Of a stretch of DNA of 64,000 bases, positions 52,051 to 60,841 are shown piece after piece. Each line of letters starts with the position of its first letter. Positions within the stretch are counted from its first letter, which is position 1. The notes under the pieces were generated by a model. That model saw nothing but the letters and a program-made list of their open reading frames with translations. It searched no databases and had not been told where the DNA came from. The stretch covers positions 186,001 through 250,000 of the forward strand of contig NZ_LJCP01000006.1 of the NCBI RefSeq assembly GCF_001399755.1. Direction: 5' to 3'. Source of the stretch: Thiohalorhabdus denitrificans (GTDB lineage Bacteria; Pseudomonadota; Gammaproteobacteria; Thiohalorhabdales; Thiohalorhabdaceae). A program made the translations under genes and the position numbers.

Positions 52051-53205
52051 TCAAGTGTCCCGCGGCGGCGCTCCCTCCGTCCCGGGTCGGGGGCGGGGCA
52101 TGTCCGCGGCCAGCTGGACGCGCCGCTTGTACGCCTCCTCTATGATAGCTAGATCCTGCCGGAAATAGGGAAGCTCCTCCAGGTGCAGGGCCTGGGGCCC
52201 GTCCACCAGGGCCCGCTCGGGCTCGGGATGGAAGTCCGCCAGAACCATGTTGGCCCCGGCGATCAGCCCCTGGCCGGCGGCGTGCTGGACCTCCAGCAGG
52301 CCGTCGGGGGACCGCTCCCGGTTGCCCACGGAGTGGCTGGGGTCCACGCACACCGGCATACGGGTAAGGCGCTTCACCACCGGTACGTGGGCGAAGTCCA
52401 CCAAGTTGCGGTGCGGCGCGCCCATGTGCGATTTCACCCCGCGCAGGCAGAAGACGACGTTGCGGTTGCCGCTGGCGGCGATGTACTCGCAGGCGTTCAG
52501 GGACTCCTCCAGGGTGATGCCGAAGCCCCGCTTGTAGAGCACGGGGAAACGGGTCTGGGAGCCCACCTCCTTGAGCAGCTCGAAGTTCTGGGCGTTGCGG
52601 GTGCCCACCTGCAGCATCACCCCGGTTGGGCTGCCGGCCCGGTCCAGCTCGGTTTGGATCTCCTCGATGTGCCGGGCCTCGGTCACCTCCATGGCCACCA
52701 CCCGGATGCCGTACTTGCCCGCCAGCTCGAAGACGTAGGGCAGGCACTCGGCGCCGTGGCCCTGGAAGTCGTAGGGGCTGGTGCGCGGCTTGTAGGCGCC
52801 CATGCGGGTGGCCTGGAGCCCCTGCTCGTGGAGGGCGGCCATCATGCGCTCGGTGTTGGCGGGATTGTCCACGGCGCACAGGCCGGCGAACAGGTGGAAG
52901 GTGTCCTGGCCGAAGTGGACGCCGTTGTAGTCGAAGCCGGTGGGCTCCACCTGGCCGCGGTGGCGACCCAGGATGCGGTAGCGGTCCGAGACCCGCACCA
53001 CCCGCTCCACGGCGGGCTCCCCGGCGATCTCGTCGGCCTCCAGGGCCGCCGTGTCGCCGATGAGGTAGAGCTCGGTGATGGTCTCCTGGGTGCCGTGCTC
53101 CTGGTGGCGGCGCACCTCGATGCCCGGCTTGGCCTCCAGGTAGCTGATCAGGCTCTGGTATTCGGGGTCACTCTCGCCGACTCCGGACTTGAGGATGATA
53201 ATCAT
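52051..53205 (-). CDS. aroF: 3-deoxy-7-phosphoheptulonate (DAHP) synthase, type I-beta
   Basis: Condenses PEP and erythrose-4-phosphate to DAHP, starting the shikimate pathway. It has 384 aa. The N-terminal ferredoxin-like regulatory domain begins MIIILKSGVGESDPEYQS, then the catalytic barrel: QGLQATRMGAYKPRTSPYDF, LLKEVGSQTRFPVLYKRGFG, VVFCLRGVKSHMGAPHRNL and VCVDPSHSVGNRER. It lies last in a minus-strand train after tonB (19-bp gap). Supply of chorismate links it to UbiC. Allosteric control by an aromatic end product is likely from the N domain. Confidence 0.94.
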   Translation of the reverse strand: MIIILKSGVGESDPEYQSLISYLEAKPGIEVRRHQEHGTQETITELYLIGDTAALEADEIAGEPAVERVVRVSDRYRILGRHRGQVEPTGFDYNGVHFGQDTFHLFAGLCAVDNPANTERMMAALHEQGLQATRMGAYKPRTSPYDFQGHGAECLPYVFELAGKYGIRVVAMEVTEARHIEEIQTELDRAGSPTGVMLQVGTRNAQNFELLKEVGSQTRFPVLYKRGFGITLEESLNACEYIAASGNRNVVFCLRGVKSHMGAPHRNLVDFAHVPVVKRLTRMPVCVDPSHSVGNRERSPDGLLEVQHAAGQGLIAGANMVLADFHPEPERALVDGPQALHLEELPYFRQDLAIIEEAYKRRVQLAADMPRPRPGTEGAPPRDT

Positions 53206-53224
53206 CGGCCGCTTCCCTCTGCCG

Positions 53225-54205
53225 TCACCGGGAGGTCAGGTCGGAATCCCGGGTGAAGTTGAAATGGTGCCGGATGGGCAGGCCGTCCCCGTAGCGGCGC
53301 TGGAGCTCCTCCGGGAAGGCGCTGTAGGGGGCGCCCAGGCGGATGATCTGCTTGGCGGCGGCGTCCAGGATGTCGCTGCCCGAGGGCTCCAGGATGCGCA
53401 CGTGCTCGAGGGTGCCGTCCGGACGGACCATGGCCTCCACCCGCACCTTGCCCGTGAGGTTCCGCCGCCGGGCCTCCTCCGGATAGTTCAGGTTCCCCAC
53501 CCGCTCCACCTTGGCGATCCAGGCCGAGATGTAGGCCGCCGCGCGGTCCTCGCGCGTGGCCTGCCGGGCCAGCTCGGCATTGCGGTCGGCGGCGCTCCGG
53601 CGCTCGCGGCTCTCTCGGTCCCAGCGGGCCATCTGGCGGTTGGACGGATAGGGCTGAACGGCCTGCGGTTCCTGCGCCTCGGACCCGCCGGCGCGGCCCC
53701 CGGGGCTTTCCCCGGACGGGATGCGGTCGGGGGAGCGCTCGCGGGTGAGGACCTCGTCCGCGGAGGCGGCCCCGGGCTTCGCCTGGTCCGTCTCCGCCGG
53801 GGCGTCTGCCTGCTCCTGCTCGGTGTCCGCGGCCTGTTCCGGGGCGGGGTCCGGGTTTGGGCGCTCAGCCTCCTTCGTATCCTCCGGCTCCGGCATGGTG
53901 GGCGCGGGGATCCCGTCGGGGCCCGCCCGGGGGCTGGTGGCCTCGCGGCTCTCCGCGTCGTCGCCGGCGGCCGCCTGGCTGCGGGTGGCCGCCGGCGCCT
54001 CTTCCTCGGGCTCCACCTCTTCCTCGGCGGGGATGGGCCGGTACTCCACCATGTGCTCCACGGGTCCGGGCGAGTCCTTGGGCGCCGGATCCGAGAAGGC
54101 GAGCAGGCCCAGGATGGCGGCATGGGCCAGGGCGGAGCCCAGCAGGGCCACCAGAAGGCGGTGGTCGAGGGTATGCTCAGGAAGAGGCCAGGCCATGCGT
54201 CGCAT
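53225..54205 (-). CDS. TonB-like energy transducer
   Basis: 326 aa. N-terminal membrane anchor LLVALLGSALAHAAILGLLA contains the conserved S-H of TonB proteins. A long Pro/Glu/Ala-rich periplasm-spanning linker (residues about 55-195) follows, then the C-terminal TonB domain: NLNYPEEARRRNLTGKVRVE and VRPDGTLEHVRILEPSG. ExbB/ExbD and TonB-dependent receptors are not in this window. It overlaps the Gx-transporter gene by 29 bp; gshB-tonB adjacency is common in gammaproteobacteria. Confidence 0.9.
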   Translation of the reverse strand: MRRMAWPLPEHTLDHRLLVALLGSALAHAAILGLLAFSDPAPKDSPGPVEHMVEYRPIPAEEEVEPEEEAPAATRSQAAAGDDAESREATSPRAGPDGIPAPTMPEPEDTKEAERPNPDPAPEQAADTEQEQADAPAETDQAKPGAASADEVLTRERSPDRIPSGESPGGRAGGSEAQEPQAVQPYPSNRQMARWDRESRERRSAADRNAELARQATREDRAAAYISAWIAKVERVGNLNYPEEARRRNLTGKVRVEAMVRPDGTLEHVRILEPSGSDILDAAAKQIIRLGAPYSAFPEELQRRYGDGLPIRHHFNFTRDSDLTSR

Positions 54206-54749
54206 CCGTTGGGGGCTCCCATTCCCGCACCAGGGTATAGGCCGCCAGCCCGTTGATGGTTCCGGTTATCGCCGCCCCCAGGCCGAGGATGGGCACCAGG
54301 GCGAGGATGGCGGCGTGCTGAATGAACAGGGCATAGGCCACGCCCAGCTGCCCGGCGATGTGCGCTACGGCGGCCAGCACGCTGAAGCCCACCGGCCCCA
54401 GGCCACGCCCGGGGAGGAGGGTGCCCAGCGCCAGGGCCGCCAGGGCCGCCAGGGCCCCGCCCAGGGACAGCCAGAATCCGGGGGCGAGCAGCGTGCCCAG
54501 GAAGATGGCCCCCACCACCACCCGCAGCAGGGTGATCAGGGCGGCGGTGCGCCAGCCCCACAGGCACAGCGCCGCAACGGTCACCACGTTGGCCAGGCCG
54601 GGCTTGAGTCCGGGCAGGAGGGGAGGCAGCGCCGCCTCCAGCAGATGCAGGCCCACGGCGAAGGCGGCCATCCAGGCCACATGGGTGTCCCGCCGCAGGC
54701 GGGTCAGGGCGGTGGGCTCGGTCCGGACGGCCTCAGTAGTTGACGGCAT
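54177..54749 (-). CDS. Gx transporter-family membrane protein
   Basis: 190 aa with about five to six helices. HLLEAALPPLLPGLKPGLAN is the signature of the Gx transporter family (often annotated heptaprenyl diphosphate synthase component I). LRVVVGAIFLGTLLAPGFWL and VGFSVLAAVAHIAGQLGVAY follow. It is encoded between a NusG_II protein and tonB with overlaps on both sides, next to apbE, a set often associated with flavin-linked redox systems. The transported substrate is unknown. Confidence 0.85.
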   Translation of the reverse strand: MPSTTEAVRTEPTALTRLRRDTHVAWMAAFAVGLHLLEAALPPLLPGLKPGLANVVTVAALCLWGWRTAALITLLRVVVGAIFLGTLLAPGFWLSLGGALAALAALALGTLLPGRGLGPVGFSVLAAVAHIAGQLGVAYALFIQHAAILALVPILGLGAAITGTINGLAAYTLVREWEPPTDATHGLASS

Positions 54750-55131
54750 CCCAGGCCTCCTGCTCCTCCCCCGTGACCCGCACCATGACCTCGTTGGGCA
54801 CGCAGGCGGCCGAGTCGCCGGCCTCGCGCTGCCAGCCGGCGCGGAGGTCGATTTTGCGGGGGGCCGGGGACGGGGGCACGAAGCGGATCCCGCCGTCCCC
54901 GACCTCCAGGTGCGAGGTGCCCAGCGGCCCGTCCACCTCCAGCGTGCGCTCCCGGCTCAGGTCCACCGTTTCCACCACCTCGCCTCCGACGATGATCTCC
55001 GCCCGCGCGCCGGGGCTGCCCCCGCCGAAGGCGGCCACTATCCCGGCCACGGCTCCGGACCACGCCAGGGCCAGCACCGCCCGGTCCCAGGGGGTGGTGG
55101 CGCGGCGCACGAAACGCAGCCCCGCCCTCAT
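54733..55131 (-). CDS. NusG domain II-containing small exported protein
   Basis: 132 aa. One N-terminal membrane helix (AVLALAWSGAVAGIVAAFGG) precedes a NusG_II beta domain: ARAEIIVGGEVVETVDLSRE and LGTSHLEVGDGGIRFV. C-terminal ACVPNEVMVRVTGEE matches the conserved CxPN(R/E) end of this family. Such proteins are encoded beside ApbE and Gx transporter genes. Coupled to ApbE (ATGA) and overlapping Gx by 17 bp. Role unknown. Confidence 0.85.
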   Translation of the reverse strand: MRAGLRFVRRATTPWDRAVLALAWSGAVAGIVAAFGGGSPGARAEIIVGGEVVETVDLSRERTLEVDGPLGTSHLEVGDGGIRFVPPSPAPRKIDLRAGWQREAGDSAACVPNEVMVRVTGEEQEAWDAVNY

Positions 55132-56171
55132 GGTGCGGCCATACCCTCGGCGCGCCAGTCCAGGCGCTCCTCCATGGCCGCGTTGGCGTGGGCCCGGCCC
55201 TCGGCGTCGATCACCAGGCCGGGCTGCCGGGCCCCCAGGCGCTCCAGGCCCCGGGCGCCGGCCACGAACAAGGCCGTGCTCCAGGCGTCCGTCTCCGTGG
55301 CCCGGGGCCCCATCACCGTGGCCTGTCGCGCCCGTCGGGCCGGCCGGCCGGTGGCCGGGTCCAGCAGGTGGTGGTAGCGCCGGCCGTCGTGGGTGAAGGA
55401 TCGCTCGTAGTCCCCGGAGGTGACAATGGCCTCGCCGTCGCGCAGGGCCACCACCGCCAGCACCCGCTCGCGGTCGCGGGGGTCACGAATGCCGATGCGC
55501 CAGGGGCGGTTCCCTCGCGTGCCCAGGGCGCGTAGGTCCCCGCCGGCGTTGATCAGGGCGTTGTCCACGCCGTGCTCCTTCAATTTGGTCGCGGCGCGGT
55601 CCACCGCGTAGCCCTTGGCGATACCGCCCAGGTCCAGGCCCGCCCCCGGGCGGGTGAGCCGGGCCTCCAGGCCGTCGCTCCGCCGCAGCTCCAGCGCCTC
55701 GCCCCCGGCACCGCCGTCCATCAGGTCCTCCACGGCCGCTTCGGCGGGCGGCTCCTCGGGGAACGGCGGCTCCCGGAAGCCCCACAACCCCACCAGCCGG
55801 CCCAGGTGCGGGCTGAAGGTGTTGCCGCTGGCGCGCTGGACCGCCAGGGCCCGCGGGATCAGCCCCGTCAGGGGCCCCTCCAGGGCGGTCCATTCCCCGG
55901 GCGCGGCGCCGTTGAAATCGGCCAGGAGGTTGCCCTCCGCCGTGGGGGTCAGGGCGTTGTGGATCGCCCGCATCTCGCGAAAGGCGGCGCCGGCGGCCTC
56001 GCCGAGCTCCTCCTTGCTTGCCCCGGCGGCGGTGATCTCCACCAGGGTGCCGAGCACGAAGGCCTGCTCCCGATGCACCTCGGGGGCGCGGTCGCAGGCG
56101 GCCAGGGCGGCGACGGCCAAAACGAGCGCAGCGAGGCCGCGGTGCACCGGGCGACCTTTAAACCAATGCAT
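55128..56171 (-). CDS. apbE: FAD:protein FMN transferase (ApbE), lipoprotein
   Basis: Covalently attaches FMN to Thr/Ser of partner flavoproteins such as Rnf/Nqr subunits, in the periplasm. It has 347 aa from ATG 56171. The lipoprotein signal ends in lipobox LAAC. Conserved GLDLGGIAKGYAVDRA, NALINAGGDLRALG and IVTSGDYERSFTHDGRRYHH then LLDPATGRP, plus the C-terminal TETDAWSTALFVAGARG (metal/FAD-binding Asp/Thr). Its start lies 14 bp inside the gshB end. Target flavoprotein not in the window. Confidence 0.95.
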   Translation of the reverse strand: MHWFKGRPVHRGLAALVLAVAALAACDRAPEVHREQAFVLGTLVEITAAGASKEELGEAAGAAFREMRAIHNALTPTAEGNLLADFNGAAPGEWTALEGPLTGLIPRALAVQRASGNTFSPHLGRLVGLWGFREPPFPEEPPAEAAVEDLMDGGAGGEALELRRSDGLEARLTRPGAGLDLGGIAKGYAVDRAATKLKEHGVDNALINAGGDLRALGTRGNRPWRIGIRDPRDRERVLAVVALRDGEAIVTSGDYERSFTHDGRRYHHLLDPATGRPARRARQATVMGPRATETDAWSTALFVAGARGLERLGARQPGLVIDAEGRAHANAAMEERLDWRAEGMAAP

Positions 56172-57129
56172 GGAAGGGCGGCCCCTGGGCGAGGCGCCGT
56201 TCCAGGGCGTCGAACAGATCTCCACAGATATTGATGCCCGCGTAGTAGTCCAGTTCCTGGACTCCGGTGGGGCTGGTGACGTTGATCTCGGTGACGTATC
56301 CGCCGATCACGTCGATGCCCACGAAGGCCAGGCCCCGGGCGCGCAGCTCCGGGCCCAGGGTGGCGCAGATCTCCCGGTCGCGCTCGGTGAGGTCCGCCAG
56401 CTCGGTGGTGGCCCCGGCGGAGATGTTGCCCCGGAAATCGCCGCCGCCGGGCACCCGCAGCAGGCCGTGGGGGATGGGCTCGCCGTCGATCAGGATGATG
56501 CGCTTGTCCCCCTCCGCGGCCTCGGGGAGGTAGCCCTGGGCCATGGCGAAGCGGGTGCCCCGGTGGGTCAGGCTCTCCACCACCGAGTTGAAGTTGGGGT
56601 CACCGAGGCGCACCAGGAAGATGCCCTCCCCGCCCCGTCCCTCCAGGGGCTTGAGGACCATGGTCTCTTGCTCCTGGAGGAAGGCGTAGAACTCCTTGGG
56701 GTCCCGGGCCACCAGGGTGGGGGGCGCCAGGCCCGGGAAATAGGCCGTGAACATCTTCTCGTTGGCGTCGCGCAGGGTTCCGGGGTGGTTGCTCACCAGC
56801 GTCGATCCCAGGGCCCGCTCCAGGAGGTACGTCATGTAGATGTACTCCATGTCGAAGGGGGGGTCCTTGCGCATGAGCACCAAGTCCAGGTCGGTGAGCG
56901 GGCGGCGCTCCTCGTCACCGAGGGTGTAGTGGCTGCCGGGCTCGCGGCGCACCTCCAGCGGGTACATGCGCGCCCAGGGGGTCGCGTCGCGGCCGAAGAG
57001 GTGCCCGGGCTCCATGTAGCGCAGCCCGTAGCCGCGCCGCTGGGCCTCCAGGAGCATGGCGAAGGTGGTGTCCTTGCCGATGTGGATGTCGCCGATGGGG
57101 TCCATGACGACGCCCAGGGTCGCAGGCAT
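56158..57129 (-). CDS. gshB: Glutathione synthetase
   Basis: An ATP-grasp ligase joining gamma-glutamylcysteine and glycine. It has 323 aa from ATG 57129 (MPATLGVVMDPIGDIHIGKD), which matches the E. coli N terminus; ATG 57159 would add ten residues. MLLEAQRRGYGLRYMEPGHL is typical. ATP-grasp motifs are MVLKPLEGRGGEGIFLVR and GDKRIILIDGEPIPHGLLRV, and the C-terminal GIDVIGGYVTEINVTSPTG carries Mg ligands. First of a leftward series gshB-apbE-NusG_II-Gx-tonB-aroF. gshA is elsewhere. Confidence 0.95.
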   Translation of the reverse strand: MPATLGVVMDPIGDIHIGKDTTFAMLLEAQRRGYGLRYMEPGHLFGRDATPWARMYPLEVRREPGSHYTLGDEERRPLTDLDLVLMRKDPPFDMEYIYMTYLLERALGSTLVSNHPGTLRDANEKMFTAYFPGLAPPTLVARDPKEFYAFLQEQETMVLKPLEGRGGEGIFLVRLGDPNFNSVVESLTHRGTRFAMAQGYLPEAAEGDKRIILIDGEPIPHGLLRVPGGGDFRGNISAGATTELADLTERDREICATLGPELRARGLAFVGIDVIGGYVTEINVTSPTGVQELDYYAGINICGDLFDALERRLAQGPPFHALV

Positions 57130-57362
57130 GGGATCGGGCCTTTCGTTGGGTGTGGTCATCAAAGGTCTATTGTGCACCGCTTGGCGGCACCGGCTCATCC
57201 CGGAAGGGGATTTCCGGCGAAGGGTTACCCGCGGAGGTCACGGAATTCGCGGCGGGAGGAGGACAGGTCTTGCGGTCCTTCCTCGGTCCTCGCCACGTAG
57301 GTCCGAAGCAGGAGGGGCCTCCGCGCCCTCAGCGATCTCGGCGGTGATTCCATCGGTCCGGG

Positions 57363-58097
57363 TCACCCCCCGCCGGCGGGGAAGTCCCCCCAGACGGTCT
57401 GGGCCCAGGCCAGGGCCGCCACCGCCGCGGTCTCGGTGCGCAGTGTCCGGGGGCCCAGGGCGGTGCGGACGAAACCGGCATCCACCGCTGCGGTTAGCTC
57501 GTTTTCGTTGAGCCCGCCCTCGGGGCCCACCAGGAGGTGCAGCCGGCCATTCCCGGGAGGTCCGCCGGCGGGCGGGTCGCCCGTTTCGTCCAGGACCAGC
57601 CCATGGTCCACCCCGGAGGCCAGCGCCCTCTCCAGGGCGGTCGGCTCGACGACCTCCGGAATCCGATTGCGCCCGCACTGCTCGCAGGCGGAGGCGGCGA
57701 TACGCTGCCAGCGCTCGCGGTTCTTGGCCGCCTTGGCGCCCTCCAGGCGCCGCACGCTGCGCGCCGTCTGCACCGGGCGGATCTCGGCGGCGCCCAGCTC
57801 GGTGGCCTTCTGCACCACCCAGTCGAACTTCTCCCCCTTGGACAGCCCGGCCCAGAGCACGATGCCGAGGGGGGACTCGCGCTCCACCGCCCGGAGGGCG
57901 CCGAGGCGCACCCGGGGCCGTTTGGCGTCGCCGGCTAGCTCCGCCTGCATCTCGCCCCCGGCGCCGTTGAAGACCGTCACCGCGTCGCCGGGCTCCAGGC
58001 GCAGGACCTTCACCAGGTAGCGGGACGCCTCCTCGGGCAGGGGCAGTTCGCCGCCGTTTGCCTCGGCCTCGGGCAAGTAGACCCGGGGAATGCGCAT
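57363..58097 (-). CDS. rsmE: 16S rRNA m3U1498 methyltransferase RsmE
   Basis: A SPOUT methyltransferase that modifies U1498 of 16S rRNA. It has 244 aa. The N-terminal PUA-like part MRIPRVYLPEAEANGGELPL and YLVKVLRLEPGDAVTVFNGA is followed by LWAGLSKGEKFDWVVQKATE and LGAAEIRPVQTARSV. The C-terminal knot has HLLVGPEGGLNENELTAAVD and RTALGPRTLRTETAAVAALA, which bind SAM. rsmE next to gshB is a common order. The gap upstream of gshB contains a GCCGAG-type repeat-like stretch near 57330. Confidence 0.95.
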   Translation of the reverse strand: MRIPRVYLPEAEANGGELPLPEEASRYLVKVLRLEPGDAVTVFNGAGGEMQAELAGDAKRPRVRLGALRAVERESPLGIVLWAGLSKGEKFDWVVQKATELGAAEIRPVQTARSVRRLEGAKAAKNRERWQRIAASACEQCGRNRIPEVVEPTALERALASGVDHGLVLDETGDPPAGGPPGNGRLHLLVGPEGGLNENELTAAVDAGFVRTALGPRTLRTETAAVAALAWAQTVWGDFPAGGG

Positions 58098-58201
58098 GGG
58101 TTTCCTCTCCGTCCGGCGGGTTTGGGATCGGCATCGTGGCAGGGCATAATATATAGCTTCACGTTGGGCTTATGCATGCGCAGCGCCAAAAGGGAGAGGA
58201 A

Positions 58202-58759
58202 ATGGTCCGGACGGAAACGCCGGTGGTGGATACAAGCTTTCAGGTCCCGGAGTTCGAGCTGCCCGGGGTGGACGGCAAGACCTACCGCCTGGAGGACGTG
58301 CGGGGCCGCAACGGCCTCCTGGTGGTCTTCATGTGCAACCACTGCCCCTACGTGAAGGCGGTGGAGGACCGCATCCTGCGCGACGTGCGCGACCTCAAGG
58401 AGTACGGCATCGGCTCGGTGGCCATCATGTCCAACGACCCCACCGATTACCCCGAGGACTCCTTCGAGAACCTGCGGGCGCGTTGGGAGGAGAAGGCCTA
58501 CCCCATGCCCTACCTCTTCGACGAGACCCAGGAGGTGGCCAAGCGCTTCGGCGCCGTGTGCACCCCCGACTTCTTCGGCTTCAACGCGGACGGCTACCTG
58601 CAGTACCGGGGACGGCTCGACGAGAGCCGCAAGGAGACGGTGCCCGAGGCCAAGCGGGAGCTGTTCGAGGGCATGAAGCTGGTGGCCGAGACCGGCGAGG
58701 GCCCGGAGGGCCAGATCCCCTCCATGGGCTGCTCCATCAAATGGAAGGACGCCGGCTGA
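58202..58759 (+). CDS. Thioredoxin-like (AhpC/TSA-type redoxin) protein
   Basis: 185 aa from ATG 58202 with GGGAGAGG upstream. The fold begins FELPGVDGKTYRLEDVRGRN. The active site is VVFMCNHCPYVKAVEDRILR, a CxxC in the unusual CNHC form followed by cis-Pro, seen in a widespread subfamily of thioredoxin-like proteins. AVCTPDFFGFNADGYLQYRG and a late MGCSIKWK follow. No signal peptide, so cytosolic. Substrate unknown. Confidence 0.88.
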   Translation: MVRTETPVVDTSFQVPEFELPGVDGKTYRLEDVRGRNGLLVVFMCNHCPYVKAVEDRILRDVRDLKEYGIGSVAIMSNDPTDYPEDSFENLRARWEEKAYPMPYLFDETQEVAKRFGAVCTPDFFGFNADGYLQYRGRLDESRKETVPEAKRELFEGMKLVAETGEGPEGQIPSMGCSIKWKDAG

Positions 58760-58787
58760 CGGCCGGGCGCCCGCGCGAGGCAGGGCC

Positions 58788-59621
58788 ATGACCCGTATCC
58801 CGCAGGTGGATTCCGGCATGGTGGAGGCCGTGGCCGCCATGGTCCGCGACGCCGCCGCCGAGCACCTGCTGCCCTGCTTCTCGGGCCGCGGTTTCGCCGC
58901 GACCCACAAGGCATGCGGGGGGCTGGTCACCGATGTGGACCACGCCATGCAGGAGGCCATCGCCCGCTCCCTGGCGGAGGCCTACCCCGAGGTGGGCTTC
59001 CTGGGCGAGGAGATGGAGCCGGCCGAGCATCGCCGCGCCCTGGAGGGGGCCGAGACCGGGCTGTGGTGCCTCGACCCCCTCGACGGCACCAGCAACTTCG
59101 CCGTGGGCATCCCCATCTTCGGCGTCTCCGTCGCCCTCCTGGTGGGCGGCGTGCCGGTGCTGGGCCTGGTCCTGGATCCGGTGCGCGACGAGCTGTTCAC
59201 CGCCGTGCGCGGCGGCGGGGCCTTCCTGAACGGCGAGCCCATCACGGTGCGGGAGGCCCGCCCCCTGCAGCGAAGCGTCGGCTGCATCGATTTCAAGCGC
59301 CTGCCTCGGGGCGTGGCCCGGGAGCTGGCGGCGGCGCAACCCTTCCACAGCCAGCGCAATTTCGGCTCGAGCGTCCTGGAGTGGTGCTGGCTCGCCTGCG
59401 GCCGGGTGGACTTTTACCTGCATGGCGGGCAAAATCTATGGGATTTTTCGGCCGGGTCCCTCATCGCCGCCGAGGCGGGGGCGGACGTGGCCACCATGGA
59501 CGGCGAGCCCCTTTTCGCGGGCGACATCCTGCGTCGCTCGATCCTCGCCGTGGCGGATCGCAGCCTGCGCGCGGATTTGGCTCCCTATCTCTGCCCCGAC
59601 CCGGATCCGGGCCAGAGATAG
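58788..59621 (+). CDS. Inositol monophosphatase/histidinol-phosphatase-type phosphatase
   Basis: A Mg-dependent sugar or alcohol phosphatase of 277 aa. Metal motifs are VGFLGEEMEP (GEE), CLDPLDGTSNFAVGI (DxLDGTxNF) and LWDFSAGSLIAAEAGAD (WDxxAG). It is 28 bp downstream of the redoxin on the same strand. Substrate could be inositol phosphate, histidinol phosphate, PAP or a sugar phosphate; the neighbouring Calvin-type genes hint at the last but this is weak. Confidence 0.9.
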   Translation: MTRIPQVDSGMVEAVAAMVRDAAAEHLLPCFSGRGFAATHKACGGLVTDVDHAMQEAIARSLAEAYPEVGFLGEEMEPAEHRRALEGAETGLWCLDPLDGTSNFAVGIPIFGVSVALLVGGVPVLGLVLDPVRDELFTAVRGGGAFLNGEPITVREARPLQRSVGCIDFKRLPRGVARELAAAQPFHSQRNFGSSVLEWCWLACGRVDFYLHGGQNLWDFSAGSLIAAEAGADVATMDGEPLFAGDILRRSILAVADRSLRADLAPYLCPDPDPGQR

Positions 59622-59779
59622 CGGGCTGGCCGCGTTTCCCGAGCCGGGACGACGCGCAACCGGGCCTGTACGGCGCCCGGCGGCGTGCCGTCCCCCACCG
59701 GCGCGGAAAGCGCAAAGCCCCCGCCACGGATCGAACCGAATACGCATTGAATTTCCCAACGTAAACAGGTGGACAGGCT

Positions 59780-60724
59780 ATGCCCATGGAAAAGCTGACC
59801 ATGCCCCTGGTCCGGACGACCGAGGCGGCCGCCCGCGGCGCCGTGGACTGGATCGGCCGTGGCGAGAAGGAGCAGGGCGACGGCGCGGCCGTCGAGGCCA
59901 TGCGCCAGGCCATGACCTCCGTGCCCATGGCCGGCGAGGTGGTCATCGGCGAGGGCGAGAAGGACGAGGCCCCCATGCTCTACAACGGCGAGCAGGTGGG
60001 CGACGGCGACGGCCCCCGCATCGACATCGCCGTGGACCCGGTGGAGGGCACCAACTTCCTCGCCAAGGGCATGCCCGGCTCCATCGTGGTGCTGGCCGCC
60101 GCGCCTCACGGCCAGATGTTCCGGCCCGGTCCCGGCTTCTACATGGACAAGCTGGTGGTGCCGCCGGCCGCCAAGGGCCAGCTCGACCCCGAGGCGCCGC
60201 TCGCCTCCAAGCTCGGCGACCTGGCCAGCGCCCTGGACAAGAAGGTGGAGGACCTCCGCATCTTCGTCCTCGACAAGCCGCGCCACCAAGACATGATCCG
60301 CGACATCCGCGCCGCCGGGGCCAGCGTGCGGCTGGCCTCCGACGGCGACGTGAGCGGCGGCGTCATGGCCGCCCTCGGCGAGTCCGTGGACGCCCTCATG
60401 GGCATCGGCGGCACCCCCGAGGGCGTGATCACCGCCTGCGCCGCCAAGGCGGTGGGCGGCGACATGTTCGGCGCCATGGCCCCGCAGAAGGAGGACGAGG
60501 AGCAGCAGGTCCGCGAGTTCGGCCTCGAGCCGGGCCAGGTGCTGACCATGGACGACCTCATCAAGGGCGACAACGTGCTGTTCGTGGCCACCGGCCTGAC
60601 CAACAGCGACATCCTGGACGGCGTCCAGGACTACGGCGACATCGTGGCCACCGACAGCATGGTCATTACCGGCGCCCAGGGCACGGTCCAGCGGATCCGT
60701 ACCGAAAAGCCGGTGGAGGGCTGA
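59780..60724 (+). CDS. glpX: Class II fructose-1,6-bisphosphatase
   Basis: Hydrolyses fructose-1,6-bisphosphate (and often sedoheptulose-1,7-bisphosphate in autotrophs). It has 314 aa. Conserved ARGAVDWIGRGEKEQGDGAA, VVIGEGEKDEAPMLYNGEQV (metal site), AVDPVEGTNFLAKGMPGS and SDGDVSGGVMAALGESVDAL. First of glpX-tkt-gap-pgk, the order of a Calvin-cycle cluster. ATG 59780 and 59786 are both possible; the first is preceded by AGGTGGA. Confidence 0.96.
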   Translation: MPMEKLTMPLVRTTEAAARGAVDWIGRGEKEQGDGAAVEAMRQAMTSVPMAGEVVIGEGEKDEAPMLYNGEQVGDGDGPRIDIAVDPVEGTNFLAKGMPGSIVVLAAAPHGQMFRPGPGFYMDKLVVPPAAKGQLDPEAPLASKLGDLASALDKKVEDLRIFVLDKPRHQDMIRDIRAAGASVRLASDGDVSGGVMAALGESVDALMGIGGTPEGVITACAAKAVGGDMFGAMAPQKEDEEQQVREFGLEPGQVLTMDDLIKGDNVLFVATGLTNSDILDGVQDYGDIVATDSMVITGAQGTVQRIRTEKPVEG

Positions 60725-60841
60725 TTCCGGCCGGCCTGGCACCACCCGGCGCGGGCCGCGGCAACGGCCCCGCGCCCGGTTCCGGTCCCGTCCGCCATCC
60801 GCACCCAAATTCCTAGATTCTGGCGTAAGGAGTAATCACGC

